64,000 nt of DNA. Source: Luidia sarsii. Lineage: Eukaryota; Echinodermata; Asteroidea; Paxillosida; Luidiidae. Shown here in pieces: positions 55,601 to 64,000 of the stretch. The stretch's first letter is position 1; the number at the start of each line of letters is the position of its first letter. The notes below the pieces were generated by a model. It saw nothing but the letters and a program-made list of their open reading frames with translations. It searched no databases and was not told where the DNA came from. The DNA is taken from assembly GCA_949987565.1 (NCBI GenBank), contig OX465105.1, forward strand, positions 25,047,632-25,111,631. Direction: 5' to 3'. The translations under genes and the position numbers were made by a program.

Positions 55601-58600
55601 TACTCAGCCGGGTAGTTGATCTCAATTTTGAAAGCTCCCTTGTTATATGGCGGGTTTTCCTGGAGGGTCAGAGACAAGATAGAGGGGGAGGAGGGAGGGA
55701 GAGGTGGAGGGGGAAGACAGGGATGGTTTCTTTAGCAATAGCCAGCCACAGAGGAGGGGACACAAGCAGACAGAGAGAGTTGACTTGAGGGGGAAGGCCA
55801 CCACCTAAGGGCCGGACAGCTCAGCTGGTTAAAAACGACGGTACATTAAGCCAGAGGTCTCGGGTCCAAGTCCCAGTCCAGGCCAAATTTGTTTGGGGGG
55901 AAAAAGCAAAGAAAACTTCACAGGATCCGAGACCTAGAGCTTACTAGTTAAGAATTTCTATAAACTTCTTTCAAAATTCTACAGAAATTCAAAACTTTCA
56001 CTGTCATTTTTTCCTTGCATTTATTATGATTGAAAACAAAACATGATGGACAACGGACTGACAGACGTGATGACAAACAAACAGGTACAGAAACAGGGAC
56101 ACAATTTTTCCTTGGGAAAATCGCGGCGTCCCCAGTAACTCAACTCAACGGAGCCAACGACGGTCAAATTCCAGCCCAGGACAGGGCCTCTTAGGGGCTG
56201 ACTTCCATCACTTACCGGGACTATGAGACCCTTCCAGTTGAGTATGTTGCTCTCATCTACATTTATATCTTTGAACATTTTCAAGTTGGAAGCTCTGATT
56301 TCACTTAATTCCTGTTGATCGTGAAAAAAAAGGAAAAAGAGAGAAAAGATTCATGATGTAAAGACAAAAGTAAGTAAAAAGTATCACCAGTTTGGGACAG
56401 AAAGAGGCCATGGTCTCTGCTTCCCATGGTCCTGGCCCTGCAACCTCCTGCTTTTACAGACTCTGCTAAAAGACTCTTCTTAAAATGCAAAGAATCAATT
56501 GGGAATATAAACAAAGGTACTTTATCAAGCATATTCTATGGAACTGGTATCAGCCGGCCTAGGTCTCTAAATTTGACGAAACCTTTTTATCTCTCCAAAC
56601 GAAAAGGTTGCAAACTGCTTGCTATTTTCACATAGTGAAAGTAGAGTAGGCATAACCCTTTTTTGTACTACAGTGGAACGTCGCTATAACAAACATCCCG
56701 GGATTCATTAAATTTTTTTGATATAGCGATCATAAAAAGCGGTAATTCCTCATGGCAGATGCATATCCACGGACGTGAAATCAGGAGCCAAAGGACATAT
56801 AGTCAGTATATCGGCTTTCGTTAAAGCGATGTTCCACTGTACTTTCAAGTTTACTCGACCAAGTGCAACACATTGCTTCTGTACCTTTGTCGAGTTTACC
56901 CGACCGTTGAAACCACACGCTTGTGCAGCATTGTAAAGTTTCTTGCGATTTGTTTGAGGAATGTACATGAATCTTCCCTCAGCACCCTCTTGTGTTGATT
57001 TGTATGTAGTCTGAAAGTTTGTTGACTTTCTGTTGATGTGTAGGGGGCCACCATTGCAATTTTTCAAGAAAAGCACATCCCCACTGAGATACTCGCTGAA
57101 AGCGACTCAGAATTTTTTTGGGGGAAAACAATGATGGTGGGGACGTGGGTCATACCATGTGGGGCCATACTCATGTGTGCAGGCATGGATATCAGTTACC
57201 GGTAACTTGGTAGGCCAGGGACCGAGTAGGTCATGGACCGAGTTGGCCACGGACTGAGTTGATCATAGAGCAAATTGGTCACAGACGGAGTTGGTCACAG
57301 ACCCAAGTTGACTCGGACTGAGTTGGTCACAGACCGAGTTGATAACGGACCGAGTTGGTCACAGACCAAATTGACTTGGACCAAGTTGGCCACGGATAGT
57401 CACCGACCAAACTGACCTGAAACCGCAAGCAAGCACCACGAGCTCAAGCTGCCACTCACAATAAAAAATGACAAAGAAATCTTTTCAATGAGGCTTTGCC
57501 ATGCTCAATGCCTGATGAAAAAAATTCAGGCAGCTGGAGCAGCATTCGAACCTGTGACTCCCGCTTTCTAGTGCAGACGTCTTAACCACTTGACCACTGA
57601 GCTGGTCGAGGTCACAAGGCAGATTTGAATATTTTATAGCCGTGGGTAATGGGTATAGCCGTAATATCATAGATATAACATGATGTTTGCGTCGAGAAGA
57701 ATGTAATTCAATGAGGTTTTGCCCTGCTCCATGTGATAAGCAATGAGTGCTCAGTGCTTTGCCCGATGTCTGATGAAAACATTTCAGGCAGTTCGGGTAG
57801 GATTCGAGCCCGCGAGTCCCGCTTTATAGTGCAGACGACTTAACCACTTGACCACCGAGCTGGTCGAGGTCATGTGAAATCTTTGAACAAATGTTCAGTC
57901 ATACTCAACTGGAAAAAAAAATTAGACAAAGAAAAGGAAAACTGACAGGGAAATGTGAACAATTACATATGTCATACCACTGGGGGCAACGCTTTGAAAA
58001 ACATAGTGGCAACTTGCTATTAATGGATTTTGCATTTTGTGTCCAACTAACTGTCGACGGTTGATACAAAATGTCTTCCCAAACTGTATGCACAAATACT
58101 TGGTTAAAAAAAATGCATTAAATTGGCCAACCCTAAAGCCGCGTCCGCACTGGACTTATTTTTTACCGAGCCCGTGGGTAACATTCCAATGGGTAAATCT
58201 TCCCGGCGTCCGCACTTGGACTTTCGACTAGGGGAAACTAACCGAGACGACGCAGTAAAACTAACCGACTGGCGCGTATAAACGCAAGAGGGCGCTATGG
58301 TGGTGACCTTTCACCGGATGTAAATACCATAAAACTACGACACGTCAACCCTGCTCGAAAAGTAAACAACATTGTTGTATTGGGACCATGGCACGTCACG
58401 TGGTATTTAGGGCCTCTGGCAATGCGGGGCGCCGGATGTGGTTTTTTACCGAGTCGTTTACCGAGACGTCGTGTCCGGATTGGACTTTTCGGCTCGGTTA
58501 AACTGACCTGGTCAATTTAACCGGGCAGAAGTTGGTCGGTTAAACTACCCACTGGAGTCGGGTAAGTTACCTGGGAGGAAAACTTTCTGGCTGTCCGCAC

Positions 58601-60251
58601 TGGACTTAAAATGGTCAATTTACCCATTTGCTCGGTTAGTTTACCCATTTTAAGTCCAGTGCGGACGCGGCTTAACCTTCCTCAATCCTCCATAATCCTC
58701 TGGGTAGTGTGTTGGAGCATTGTGGAGGATTGAGGCAAGTAAGAAAATTTCCAGTTGGTGGATTGCGGAGGATTGAGGAATGGTTGTTAAATTTGCACTG
58801 GAGGATTGTGGAGGATTGTGGAAGGTTGTAAAATTTACACTGGAGGATTGTGAAGAATTAAGGAAGGTTGTAAAATTTACACTGGAGGATTGCGGAGGAT
58901 TGTGAAGGATTGAGGAGGGTTCCAAGTAAACAGTACTGGGGGTAGGGCTAAAGTACACGATTTCTTCAGCTCAATATCAATTTTTTTTTCCGAATTCAAA
59001 GAATGGCAGGGTTTTTGCAGCTGAGAAACTGCCTGATGGCTGTTGCAGAAAAATGTGGTTGGTCAACTTTCTCTGAATTTTCAACAGACAAGTGCGAAAA
59101 ATGAAGGATAATTTCTGGACATATACAGTCCAGTAACAGTATTGGAATCTGTGATTCTCAATGAATCCAAAATGCATGGGCGCATGGGACAGTTTCACGG
59201 GTGTTTTTTGGGGGAAATCTGAGGATTTCTGTCGGGTTTTTTTCTCCAAAGTCTATATTCAACTTTCAAGCGTTGAAGTACCCCTCGTTCTTGGACCCTA
59301 CGCTACAGTCACCCGACCGATTTCGATAAAAAAAAGGGTGACTTGTCAGGTCCAAGTTACTCGGACTATGTTTACCATACCGCCAGGGTTTAAACTTTTA
59401 CTGTTTGTTATAAAATCATTACAGTACTCAGTAGTGAGTGAGTAGTGACACTAAAATAAAATGATCGCAGTGGCTGTTGTTACGGCAGTCGTCCGTGTGG
59501 TTCCCTGACTTGATTGTATTTCGTCAGCATTGCAGGCTGGTTGAACCAGTCTATTAGCTGATAGTCTGGTTCCAAGAGCTAAACATCCTGACAAATACTG
59601 TGAAGACAGGGAACCACACGGACGACTGCTGTAACAACAGCCACTGCGAAAATAAAATGATTGCGGAGATTTGAAGTGGTGTTCAAAACAACAAAAGGGC
59701 TATGGAATTAATTTCCCTGTTTTTATTGTATACTTAGAATAAGTATTGTACTTGTAAATAGGCTGGCCATAGAATCGTTTTAAATTTAAGAATAATAAAG
59801 CGAGTGTTTTTTGTTTCAGAAATTCAGTTCTTTGACTTTGACTTTGAGTGTTTTATTTTAGTTGTTTCAAATAACCATAGATTTGTAGCGTCTGCTGGAG
59901 AGCTGGTGTAACACTAACACAGTAACACTAACACCAGTAACAGTAAAAAAAAATGAAAAATTGGCAGAGAAAACATCGACTGGACCGGAACTTGAACCCG
60001 AGACCAGCTCAGTGACAGTAACACTAAATTTTAGTGTAAAGCGAAGGGAAAGGCCTAGCCTACGGACGGTGAAAATGTTTTTTTTTAGTTATCTACTCCT
60101 CAAATTATTCCGATGATAAGTTCAATGCCAATTCAAGATAGCTTAAATTCCTGTCTTGCGAACTACACAAAAACACATCCAAATGTGTGGCAACAAAAAT
60201 GTGGAAAACAAGGCCCATTCTTACCTTCCCTAATCTTCTGGTAGCCGCCAT
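52523..60251 (-). CDS. UBE2L3: Ubiquitin-conjugating enzyme E2 L3 (UbcH7), 4 exons, 153 aa
   Basis: Minus-strand exons 60251-60225, 56311-56216, 55659-55473 and 52674-52523 join to 462 nt (153 aa plus stop) in frame. The protein follows human UBE2L3 along its whole length (154 aa there). It starts MAATRRL and has the HPN-type active-site region and catalytic Cys86 in GQICLP. Phe63 in YPFKPP is the residue that contacts HECT and RBR E3 ligases. The C-terminus reads KKYGEKRPL where vertebrates have RPVD. E2 L3 carries ubiquitin as a Cys thioester and hands it to the Cys of HECT/RBR ligases such as parkin, HOIP and ARIH1. The start has a good context (A at -3, G at +4). Confidence 0.95.
52858..53055. 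mobile_element. Inverted pair of Penelope-type tails
   Basis: ATGCAAATCTTAAAATTTAGTG at the left and the full plus tail to TTTTGTATATCA at the right. The centre carries an extra GCCTTTGAGAAAGGTCT duplication. AATATGCAA occurs at both edges (52857-52865, 53056-53064), possibly a short duplication. Confidence 0.75.
53080..53250. mobile_element. Second inverted Penelope-tail pair
   Basis: The minus arm TGCTTACTGACTAAAATGACC ... GGACCTTTCTCAAAGGCC faces the plus arm GCCTTTGAGAGAGGCCC ... GTCAGGCCCTCC. Confidence 0.65.
54104..55323. mobile_element. hAT-like non-autonomous element with 8-bp duplication
   Basis: AAGGCTGTTGTCGACAAGGC at the left and CTCACGACAACAGCCTTAA at the right are inverted. 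Identical CCAGCACT at 54096-54103 and 55324-55331 is an 8-bp target duplication, typical of hAT. TGTCGACA and TTGTCGCGACAA words are repeated near both ends. Interior frames show no transposase. It inserted in UBE2L3 intron 3, 142 bp from exon 3. Confidence 0.8.
55473..55659 (-). CDS. UBE2L3: UBE2L3 exon 3 (catalytic exon)
   Basis: On the minus strand the acceptor is CCTCCAG and the donor CAAG|GTGAGC. It encodes residues 42-103 plus one base: [19 protein letters not shown] (Phe63), IYHPN and the catalytic Cys86 in KGQICLPII, ending KPATKTDQ. It is the most conserved part of the protein. Confidence 0.96.
55660..56215 (-). other. UBE2L3 intron 2
   Basis: A short intron containing a GGA-rich tract (55680-55720) and a family 1 SINE (55794-55925). 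Confidence 0.9.
55794..55925 (+). mobile_element. tRNA-derived SINE, family 1, in UBE2L3 intron 2
   Basis: CCTAAGGGCCGGACAGCTC ... GGTTAAAAACG (A-box) and GGTCTCGGGTCCAAGTCCC (B-box), then AAGCAAAGAAAAC. It is antisense to UBE2L3. Confidence 0.65.
56216..56311 (-). CDS. UBE2L3: UBE2L3 exon 2
   Basis: On the minus strand the acceptor ends AACAG and the donor is GTAAGTG. The exon encodes 32 residues (10-41), from [13 protein letters not shown] to NWKGLIVP, the first helix and first strands of the UBC fold. It is phase 0 at both ends. Confidence 0.95.
56671..56839. mobile_element. Pogo/Tigger-like MITE with TA duplication
   Basis: CAGTGGAACGTCGCTATAAC at the left and TTAAAGCGATGTTCCACTG at the right are inverted, flanked by TA at 56669-56670 and 56840-56841. 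CAGTGGAAC-type ends with TA duplication are typical of Tc1/mariner-pogo elements. Confidence 0.75.
57218..57415. repeat. Tandem repeat of about 20-21 bp (ACCGAGTTGGTCACAG)
   Basis: About nine diverged units of GACCGAGTTGGTCACA(G/C). Confidence 0.85.
57478..57612 (-). mobile_element. tRNA-derived SINE, family 2
   Basis: The minus strand reads CTCAGTGGTCAAGTGGTTAAG (A-box, Ser/Leu-tRNA-like) and GTCACAGGTTCGAATGC (B-box), then a tail with CATTGAGCATGGC. A second copy follows at 57715-57872; a relative in plus orientation is at 46330-46430. Confidence 0.7.
57715..57872 (-). mobile_element. tRNA-derived SINE, family 2, second copy
   Basis: The minus strand has CTCGGTGGTCAAGTGGTTAAG and GGGCTCGAATCC boxes, then the tail with CATCGGGCAAAGCACTG. 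Confidence 0.7.
58135..58672. mobile_element. AGTCCAGTGCGGAC element, complete copy with terminal inverted repeats
   Basis: AAAGCCGCGTCCGCACTGGAC at the left and GTCCAGTGCGGACGCGGCTT at the right are inverted. The interior has repeated ACCGAG, TTTAACCG and CCGCACTTGGAC boxes. No ORF. Confidence 0.75.
58785..58925. repeat. Tandem repeat of about 43 bp (TTGTAAAATTTACACTGGAGG)
   Basis: Three units of AAATTTACACTGGAGGATTG with internal GGAGGATTGTGG sub-repeats. Confidence 0.85.
59466..59648. mobile_element. Family C inverted-repeat element, copy 2, with 13-bp duplication
   Basis: The ends CGCAGTGGCTGTTGTTACGG / CAACAGCCACTGCG are flanked by identical AAAATAAAATGAT at 59453-59465 and 59649-59661. 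Confidence 0.85.
60225..60251 (-). CDS. UBE2L3: UBE2L3 exon 1
   Basis: ATG plus eight codons (MAATRRLGK) are followed by the donor GTAAGAATG on the minus strand. A nine-codon first coding exon ending in phase 0 joins exon 2 at Glu10. Human starts MAASRRLMKE. Confidence 0.93.
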
Positions 60252-60600
60252 GATGTAGCAAACCTAAATTAATTTGATTTCACTGGTTACCAATTCCCCA
60301 CGTACTACTCCACGCTGACTGCATGCTAGCCAACCAGCTAACGCACGCCCTGACAACTATTTAACCGGCACGATTCTCGCGAAATCTCTCCAGTCACACT
60401 GGGAACAAAAACACACGCTAAAATGCATCATTTCTCCTCAGAAATACATTTGAAATGTTTGAAATCCTCTTATTGGTTGATTCTTTTAATTGTTTTGTGG
60501 ATTTTTATCAGGATCGGTCGGATATGTCCAGAGAATTATGAGCTAGTGTGTATTCTCGTTTATCGCGAGAAGTCGACGCGGAAGTGAGCTATTTCTCAAG
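60252..60600 (-). promoter_or_regulatory. UBE2L3 upstream region with TCTCGCGA-like boxes
   Basis: Immediately upstream of the UBE2L3 start are TCTCGCGAAA (about 60367) and an inverted ATCGCGAGAAG (about 60558), half-matches to the palindrome TCTCGCGAGA found in housekeeping and bidirectional metazoan promoters. No TATA box is seen. Promoter function is inferred from position and these motifs. Confidence 0.35.
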
Positions 60601-60614
60601 GTCGTCCATAAACA

Positions 60615-60735
60615 TACACATGTACATGTACATGTACATGTACAGTGTACATGTACATGGCTCTAGCCCTATGACATGTACATGTACATGTCAACATGTA
60701 AAATACATGTACATGTACATGTACTGTACATTATT
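60615..60735. repeat. Dense ACATGT palindrome cluster
   Basis: More than ten overlapping ACATGTAC units in about 120 bp, with CAGTGTACATG and CATGTCAACATG variants. Confidence 0.85.
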
Positions 60736-61354
60736 GTACGGTGTGTCTTATGCACGGAAACGCAGTGCACCTGCACCATGTAAAGTGCATGTATGGTACA
60801 CTTCGCAGCGGTCGTACAGTGACATCACTCATCAGTACGGACCTGCGTCTGGGTGCGGGTCACTACTCCAATCTGAGCTCCGATTCTTGAGGTTTGGCTT
60901 GACGATATCATCATGATATAATTCCCAAACCCATGGCATAAGCTCACGCATGAAGATCGGGACGAATGCATCGATAAGGAGGTAGGTCAAACGACCACTG
61001 TCGATAAAAGGGGCTGACTGTTTTTGGCGTGTTCGCAGAAAATGAGTCAGTTATTGCATGGAGGAATAAGGTTATTGAAAGCTTCACTACTCTGTACTCA
61101 CTAGTTCAGTAGTTGTATTGGATTTGTACAGTACACATACTGCATAGTATTCACGACTACATTACAATACAATTTGCATACATGTATTGATATTGTACAT
61201 GTTGTGCATGCACTGTACCATTTTTATTTAATGGGTATAATTAAATACCTGTACATTGTGTAGGACTTGCCTTACTGACTTACGAATATGACTGAGCCTT
61301 GTTTACCACACTGGCTGTGGAGCGGTGTTGCTGTGAATTGCCATTTATTTACAA

Positions 61355-61512
61355 CGCAGTGTGGTTCCCTGACTTCACAGTATTTGTCAGGATGTTTAGC
61401 TCTTGGAACCAGACTATCAGCTAATAGACTGGTTCAACCAGCCTGCAATGCTGACGAAATACAATCAAGTCAGGGAACCACACGGACGACTGCCGTAACA
61501 TCAGCCACTGCG
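61355..61512. mobile_element. Family C element, copy 3 (one arm shortened), 9-bp duplication
   Basis: The same interior as copies 1 and 2 in reverse orientation, with the left arm lacking GGCTGTTGTTACGGCAG. Identical TATTTACAA lies at 61346-61354 and 61513-61521. Confidence 0.8.
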
Positions 61513-62774
61513 TATTTACAAATACAATTACATTAATGTGTGATGTTTCAATCCTACACTACAGTACATGTATCCTCCAATAACCGGTTTTCGACGATAT
61601 AAGGACTTTTCTTCAAACTGAACAATGTGGACGAAAGTATCACACTAAAAGAGGTCCGAGTCACTTTGTCCACACCACAGACTATTAGAATAATCATAGA
61701 GAAGGTTGATCAAGCCTGTCACTTCCGTAAGATTACCCGGTTTTGTTGACGTCCGCGGCGCACCGCGCAGTAAGCATCGTCACCTATTTTCGTCAGTGAT
61801 GTTTAGTAAGGTGTCCCAGTGTAGCCAAACGCAAAATAAATTCTTAAATTAACTCAAAATGCTGTGTGGCACTATTAAATTCTTCCCTGTATGTTTTTTT
61901 GTGTTCATCTTTGTTTTTGTTTTTCCACACTGCTTCTAACACTTTTCTCAAATCATTCATAATTTATGCTTAAAACGTATTGGTCTGGTTGATGTCTTCT
62001 TTTGTGACGTTTAAAAAAACCTCCACAATCCTCTTTCTCGCTGCTTTTTCAGTTATGACCTTTCCCAATGTCACTCCAGAGACACATTTCCTCCTTCTTG
62101 GTACTTTCTCTAGCTGCCCTTTCATTTTTTCATTTAAAAAAAACCCTATTGGGCCATGTTACTTTTTGCCTTTAAATAATAATAAAAAAAATATATAAAA
62201 AAATATATAAGCGAGACGCCCTATAGGAGGCTCCATAGTTTTTACCCTGAACGGACTGCCTCAAGTTGCGTGATATATTTTTTTTCTACAGATGTTGGGG
62301 TTTGTTATGGTACACTCAGATTTTTTTTAGGACCAACAATAAAGAAAACTGGAGCTTCGAAGCAACTGCCAATTTTGTACCTATGAAAATAGACCCCAAA
62401 AGAGCAACTTTTTGAATCACACGAGTTTGGCCTACTGGAAAAGCCTTAAATTTCCACATTTTCGGTGACGGACTAGAGCAGGAAACCAACTGTAAGATAC
62501 GAAGTCTGAGATCGTTATACGGAGTTGTTTTCATAGTGCGATGTGAGTTAGAAGGCTAAGCGTCGAAATCGTGTAGCGTCGAAAACGGGGGTTCCCACGA
62601 TACAGTATGATGTAGCTTCTTACTCTTGATTCTACCTCCATGGTCTTACTACTTAGTCTCAGTCGCTCCATGGTCTTGCTAAGTCTTGGCACTAGCAGTA
62701 GCATGTACAGTATAGCACTAGCACTAGATCAGCACTTAGCAGGACCTCACTCAATCAGTAGTTACCGGTACTGC

Positions 62775-62890
62775 CTTTTTCAAGACCTGCTACAGCAGGA
62801 TCGAAAGTCGAAATGTTAGACCCCCCAAATTTTGGCTATTCGCTCTTTGTAATTTTAGTCGGTAAGCATTTTGCAACATTTTAGCATATT
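62775..62890 (+). mobile_element. Diverged Penelope-type tail
   Basis: CAGGATCGAAAGTCG, AATTTTAGTCGGTAAGC and TTTTGCAACATTTTAGC follow the plus tail. Confidence 0.5.
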
Positions 62891-63235
62891 ATTACTGAGT
62901 TTTGAATAATCATGTGTGTGATATTCCTAACTTCCTACAACAGAACTCAGGAGTGCACATTTTGTGATGAATTTTTTTTACGCGACAATATTTACTTATT
63001 TATTATCTTGAAGTATTGAAGTCTTTCGATTTTTTGTTGATTTTTATTGTGGTATTTGTGATACAATTCCTCCATTATTTCCTGTCTAGGTATTGAATCG
63101 GAAATATGTTGGGTACTACTAGTACTAGTCTATCCAAATGATGATGTCCCAAGTTGTTGCATGCAACGAAATACATCAATTGAAAAAATATCAATCATTG
63201 ACAAGTATCTTACTACTAAGTAGTACTAGTGCATG

Positions 63236-64000
63236 TGCTAGTACATGTATGTTGCGATGGTGATGATGGTGGCAGTTAGCTAGGGGGATGGTTGTGCCGA
63301 TGGCGCAGTGATATGAGTGATGATGGCAGTGATGATGACAAAGGCAGTTATGATGACAACGGCAGTGATGATGACAATGGCAGTGATGATGATGACAAAG
63401 GCAGTGATGATGACAATGACAGTGATGATGACAATGGCAGTGATTATGACAAGAACAGTGATGATGACAATGGCAGTGATGATGACAGTGGCAGTGATGA
63501 TGACAATGGCAGTGATGATGACAATGGCAGTGATGATGATGACAAAGGCAGTGATGGTGACAAGACAGTGATGATGACAATGGTAGTGATGATGACAATG
63601 GCAGTGATGATAACAATGGCAGTGATGATAACAATGGCAGTGATGATAACAATGGTAGTGATGATGACAATGACAGTGATGATGATGACAACAGCAGTGA
63701 TGATGACAATGGCAGTAATGATGACAATGGCAGTGATAATAATTCAAATTTGGCAGTGATGATGACAACAGCAGTGATAATGACAATTGATTAACGACAA
63801 TGGAAGTGATTGACAATGGCAGTGACGATGACAATGGCACTGATTGGTGATGGCAATGACATATATTGATGATGACAATGGCAGTGATGATCACGATGGC
63901 AGTGATGATGACAATGGCAGTGATGGTGATGACAATGGCAGTGATGATGACAATGGCAGTGATGAACTGATGATACCAATGGCAGTGATGATGACAATGG
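63236..64000. repeat. 18-bp tandem repeat (GATGATGACAATGGCAGT)n
   Basis: At least 35 units with 3-bp indels (GATGATGATGAC) reach the window edge. The frames SDDDNG and MMTMAV (plus) and CHHH (minus) stay open because the unit is a multiple of three. No start context, splice site or conserved flank supports a protein. Confidence 0.95.

Larger units (their letters stand above)
56312..60224 (-). other. UBE2L3 intron 1 (3.9 kb)
   Basis: It holds a pogo-like MITE, tandem repeats at 57218-57415 and 58785-58920, two family 2 SINEs, an AGTCCAGTGCGGAC element and family C copy 2. No extra exon is needed. Confidence 0.85.
60252..63235. other. Region upstream of UBE2L3
   Basis: It holds the ACATGTAC cluster, family C copy 3, a diverged Penelope tail (62775-62890) and AT-rich sequence. 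No second gene is recognised. Confidence 0.6.

Noticed and set aside
57540..57612. Functional tRNA gene (minus strand)
   Set aside because: A- and B-boxes are present but the acceptor stem does not pair and a non-tRNA tail follows; it is a SINE.
63236..64000. Asp-rich SDDDNG or His-rich CHHH protein
   Set aside because: An 18-bp tandem repeat keeps several frames open on both strands. Nothing else suggests coding.

Overview
The window is eukaryotic and intron-rich. Introns are long, splice sites are GT..AG, interstitial TTAGGG telomeric repeats are present, and retroelement, MITE and tRNA-SINE debris makes up much of the sequence. Very frequent ACATGTAC-type palindromes, homopolymer G/C tracts and the repeat repertoire suggest a marine invertebrate, perhaps a deuterostome such as an echinoderm, hemichordate or amphioxus. 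I cannot fix the species from sequence alone. A 200-base assembly gap lies at 4319-4518.

Two protein-coding genes can be assembled exon by exon. Gene 1 (plus strand, 2330-42395) has ten well supported coding exons plus a proposed five-codon first exon. The joined reading frame is 1254 nt (417 aa) with every splice phase matching. It encodes an EHD/dynamin-related GTPase with Walker A, DTPG and SKAD motifs, followed by two hydrophobic helices and a basic C-terminal tail, so it looks like a membrane-anchored GTPase. Gene 2 (minus strand, 60251-52523) is a complete four-exon UBE2L3 (UbcH7) orthologue of 153 aa with the catalytic Cys86 and the E3-contact Phe63. The two genes are convergent and about 10 kb apart.

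The rest is accessory DNA. A 5'-truncated Penelope-like element (PLE) with a GIY-YIG endonuclease ORF lies at about 14128-14930, and its 3' tail recurs at about 20 places. Several of these copies are bounded by 10-15 bp target-site duplications, and some are fold-back palindromes. The tail can be drawn as a hammerhead-like ribozyme with a compensatory U3-A8 core pair. A second repeat family carries the canonical CTGATGA...GAAA core. A third, perfect 66-bp-arm palindrome at 29487-29620 carries the core on both strands.

Other elements are: a three-copy inverted-repeat family with 9-13 bp duplications; a hAT-like element with an 8-bp duplication in UBE2L3 intron 3; a TTAA-flanked MITE nested in another MITE at 23.4-24.0 kb; a pogo/Tigger-like MITE; two tRNA-derived SINE families; and many simple repeats. 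At 46.9-50.5 kb two identical 484-bp direct repeats bracket 2.6 kb containing telomeric repeats. Their 4-bp flanks are exchanged in the way expected for integration of a circular DNA.

The most interesting material is the RNA-level structure of the PLE-like repeats and the 484-bp repeat pair, not the two genes.
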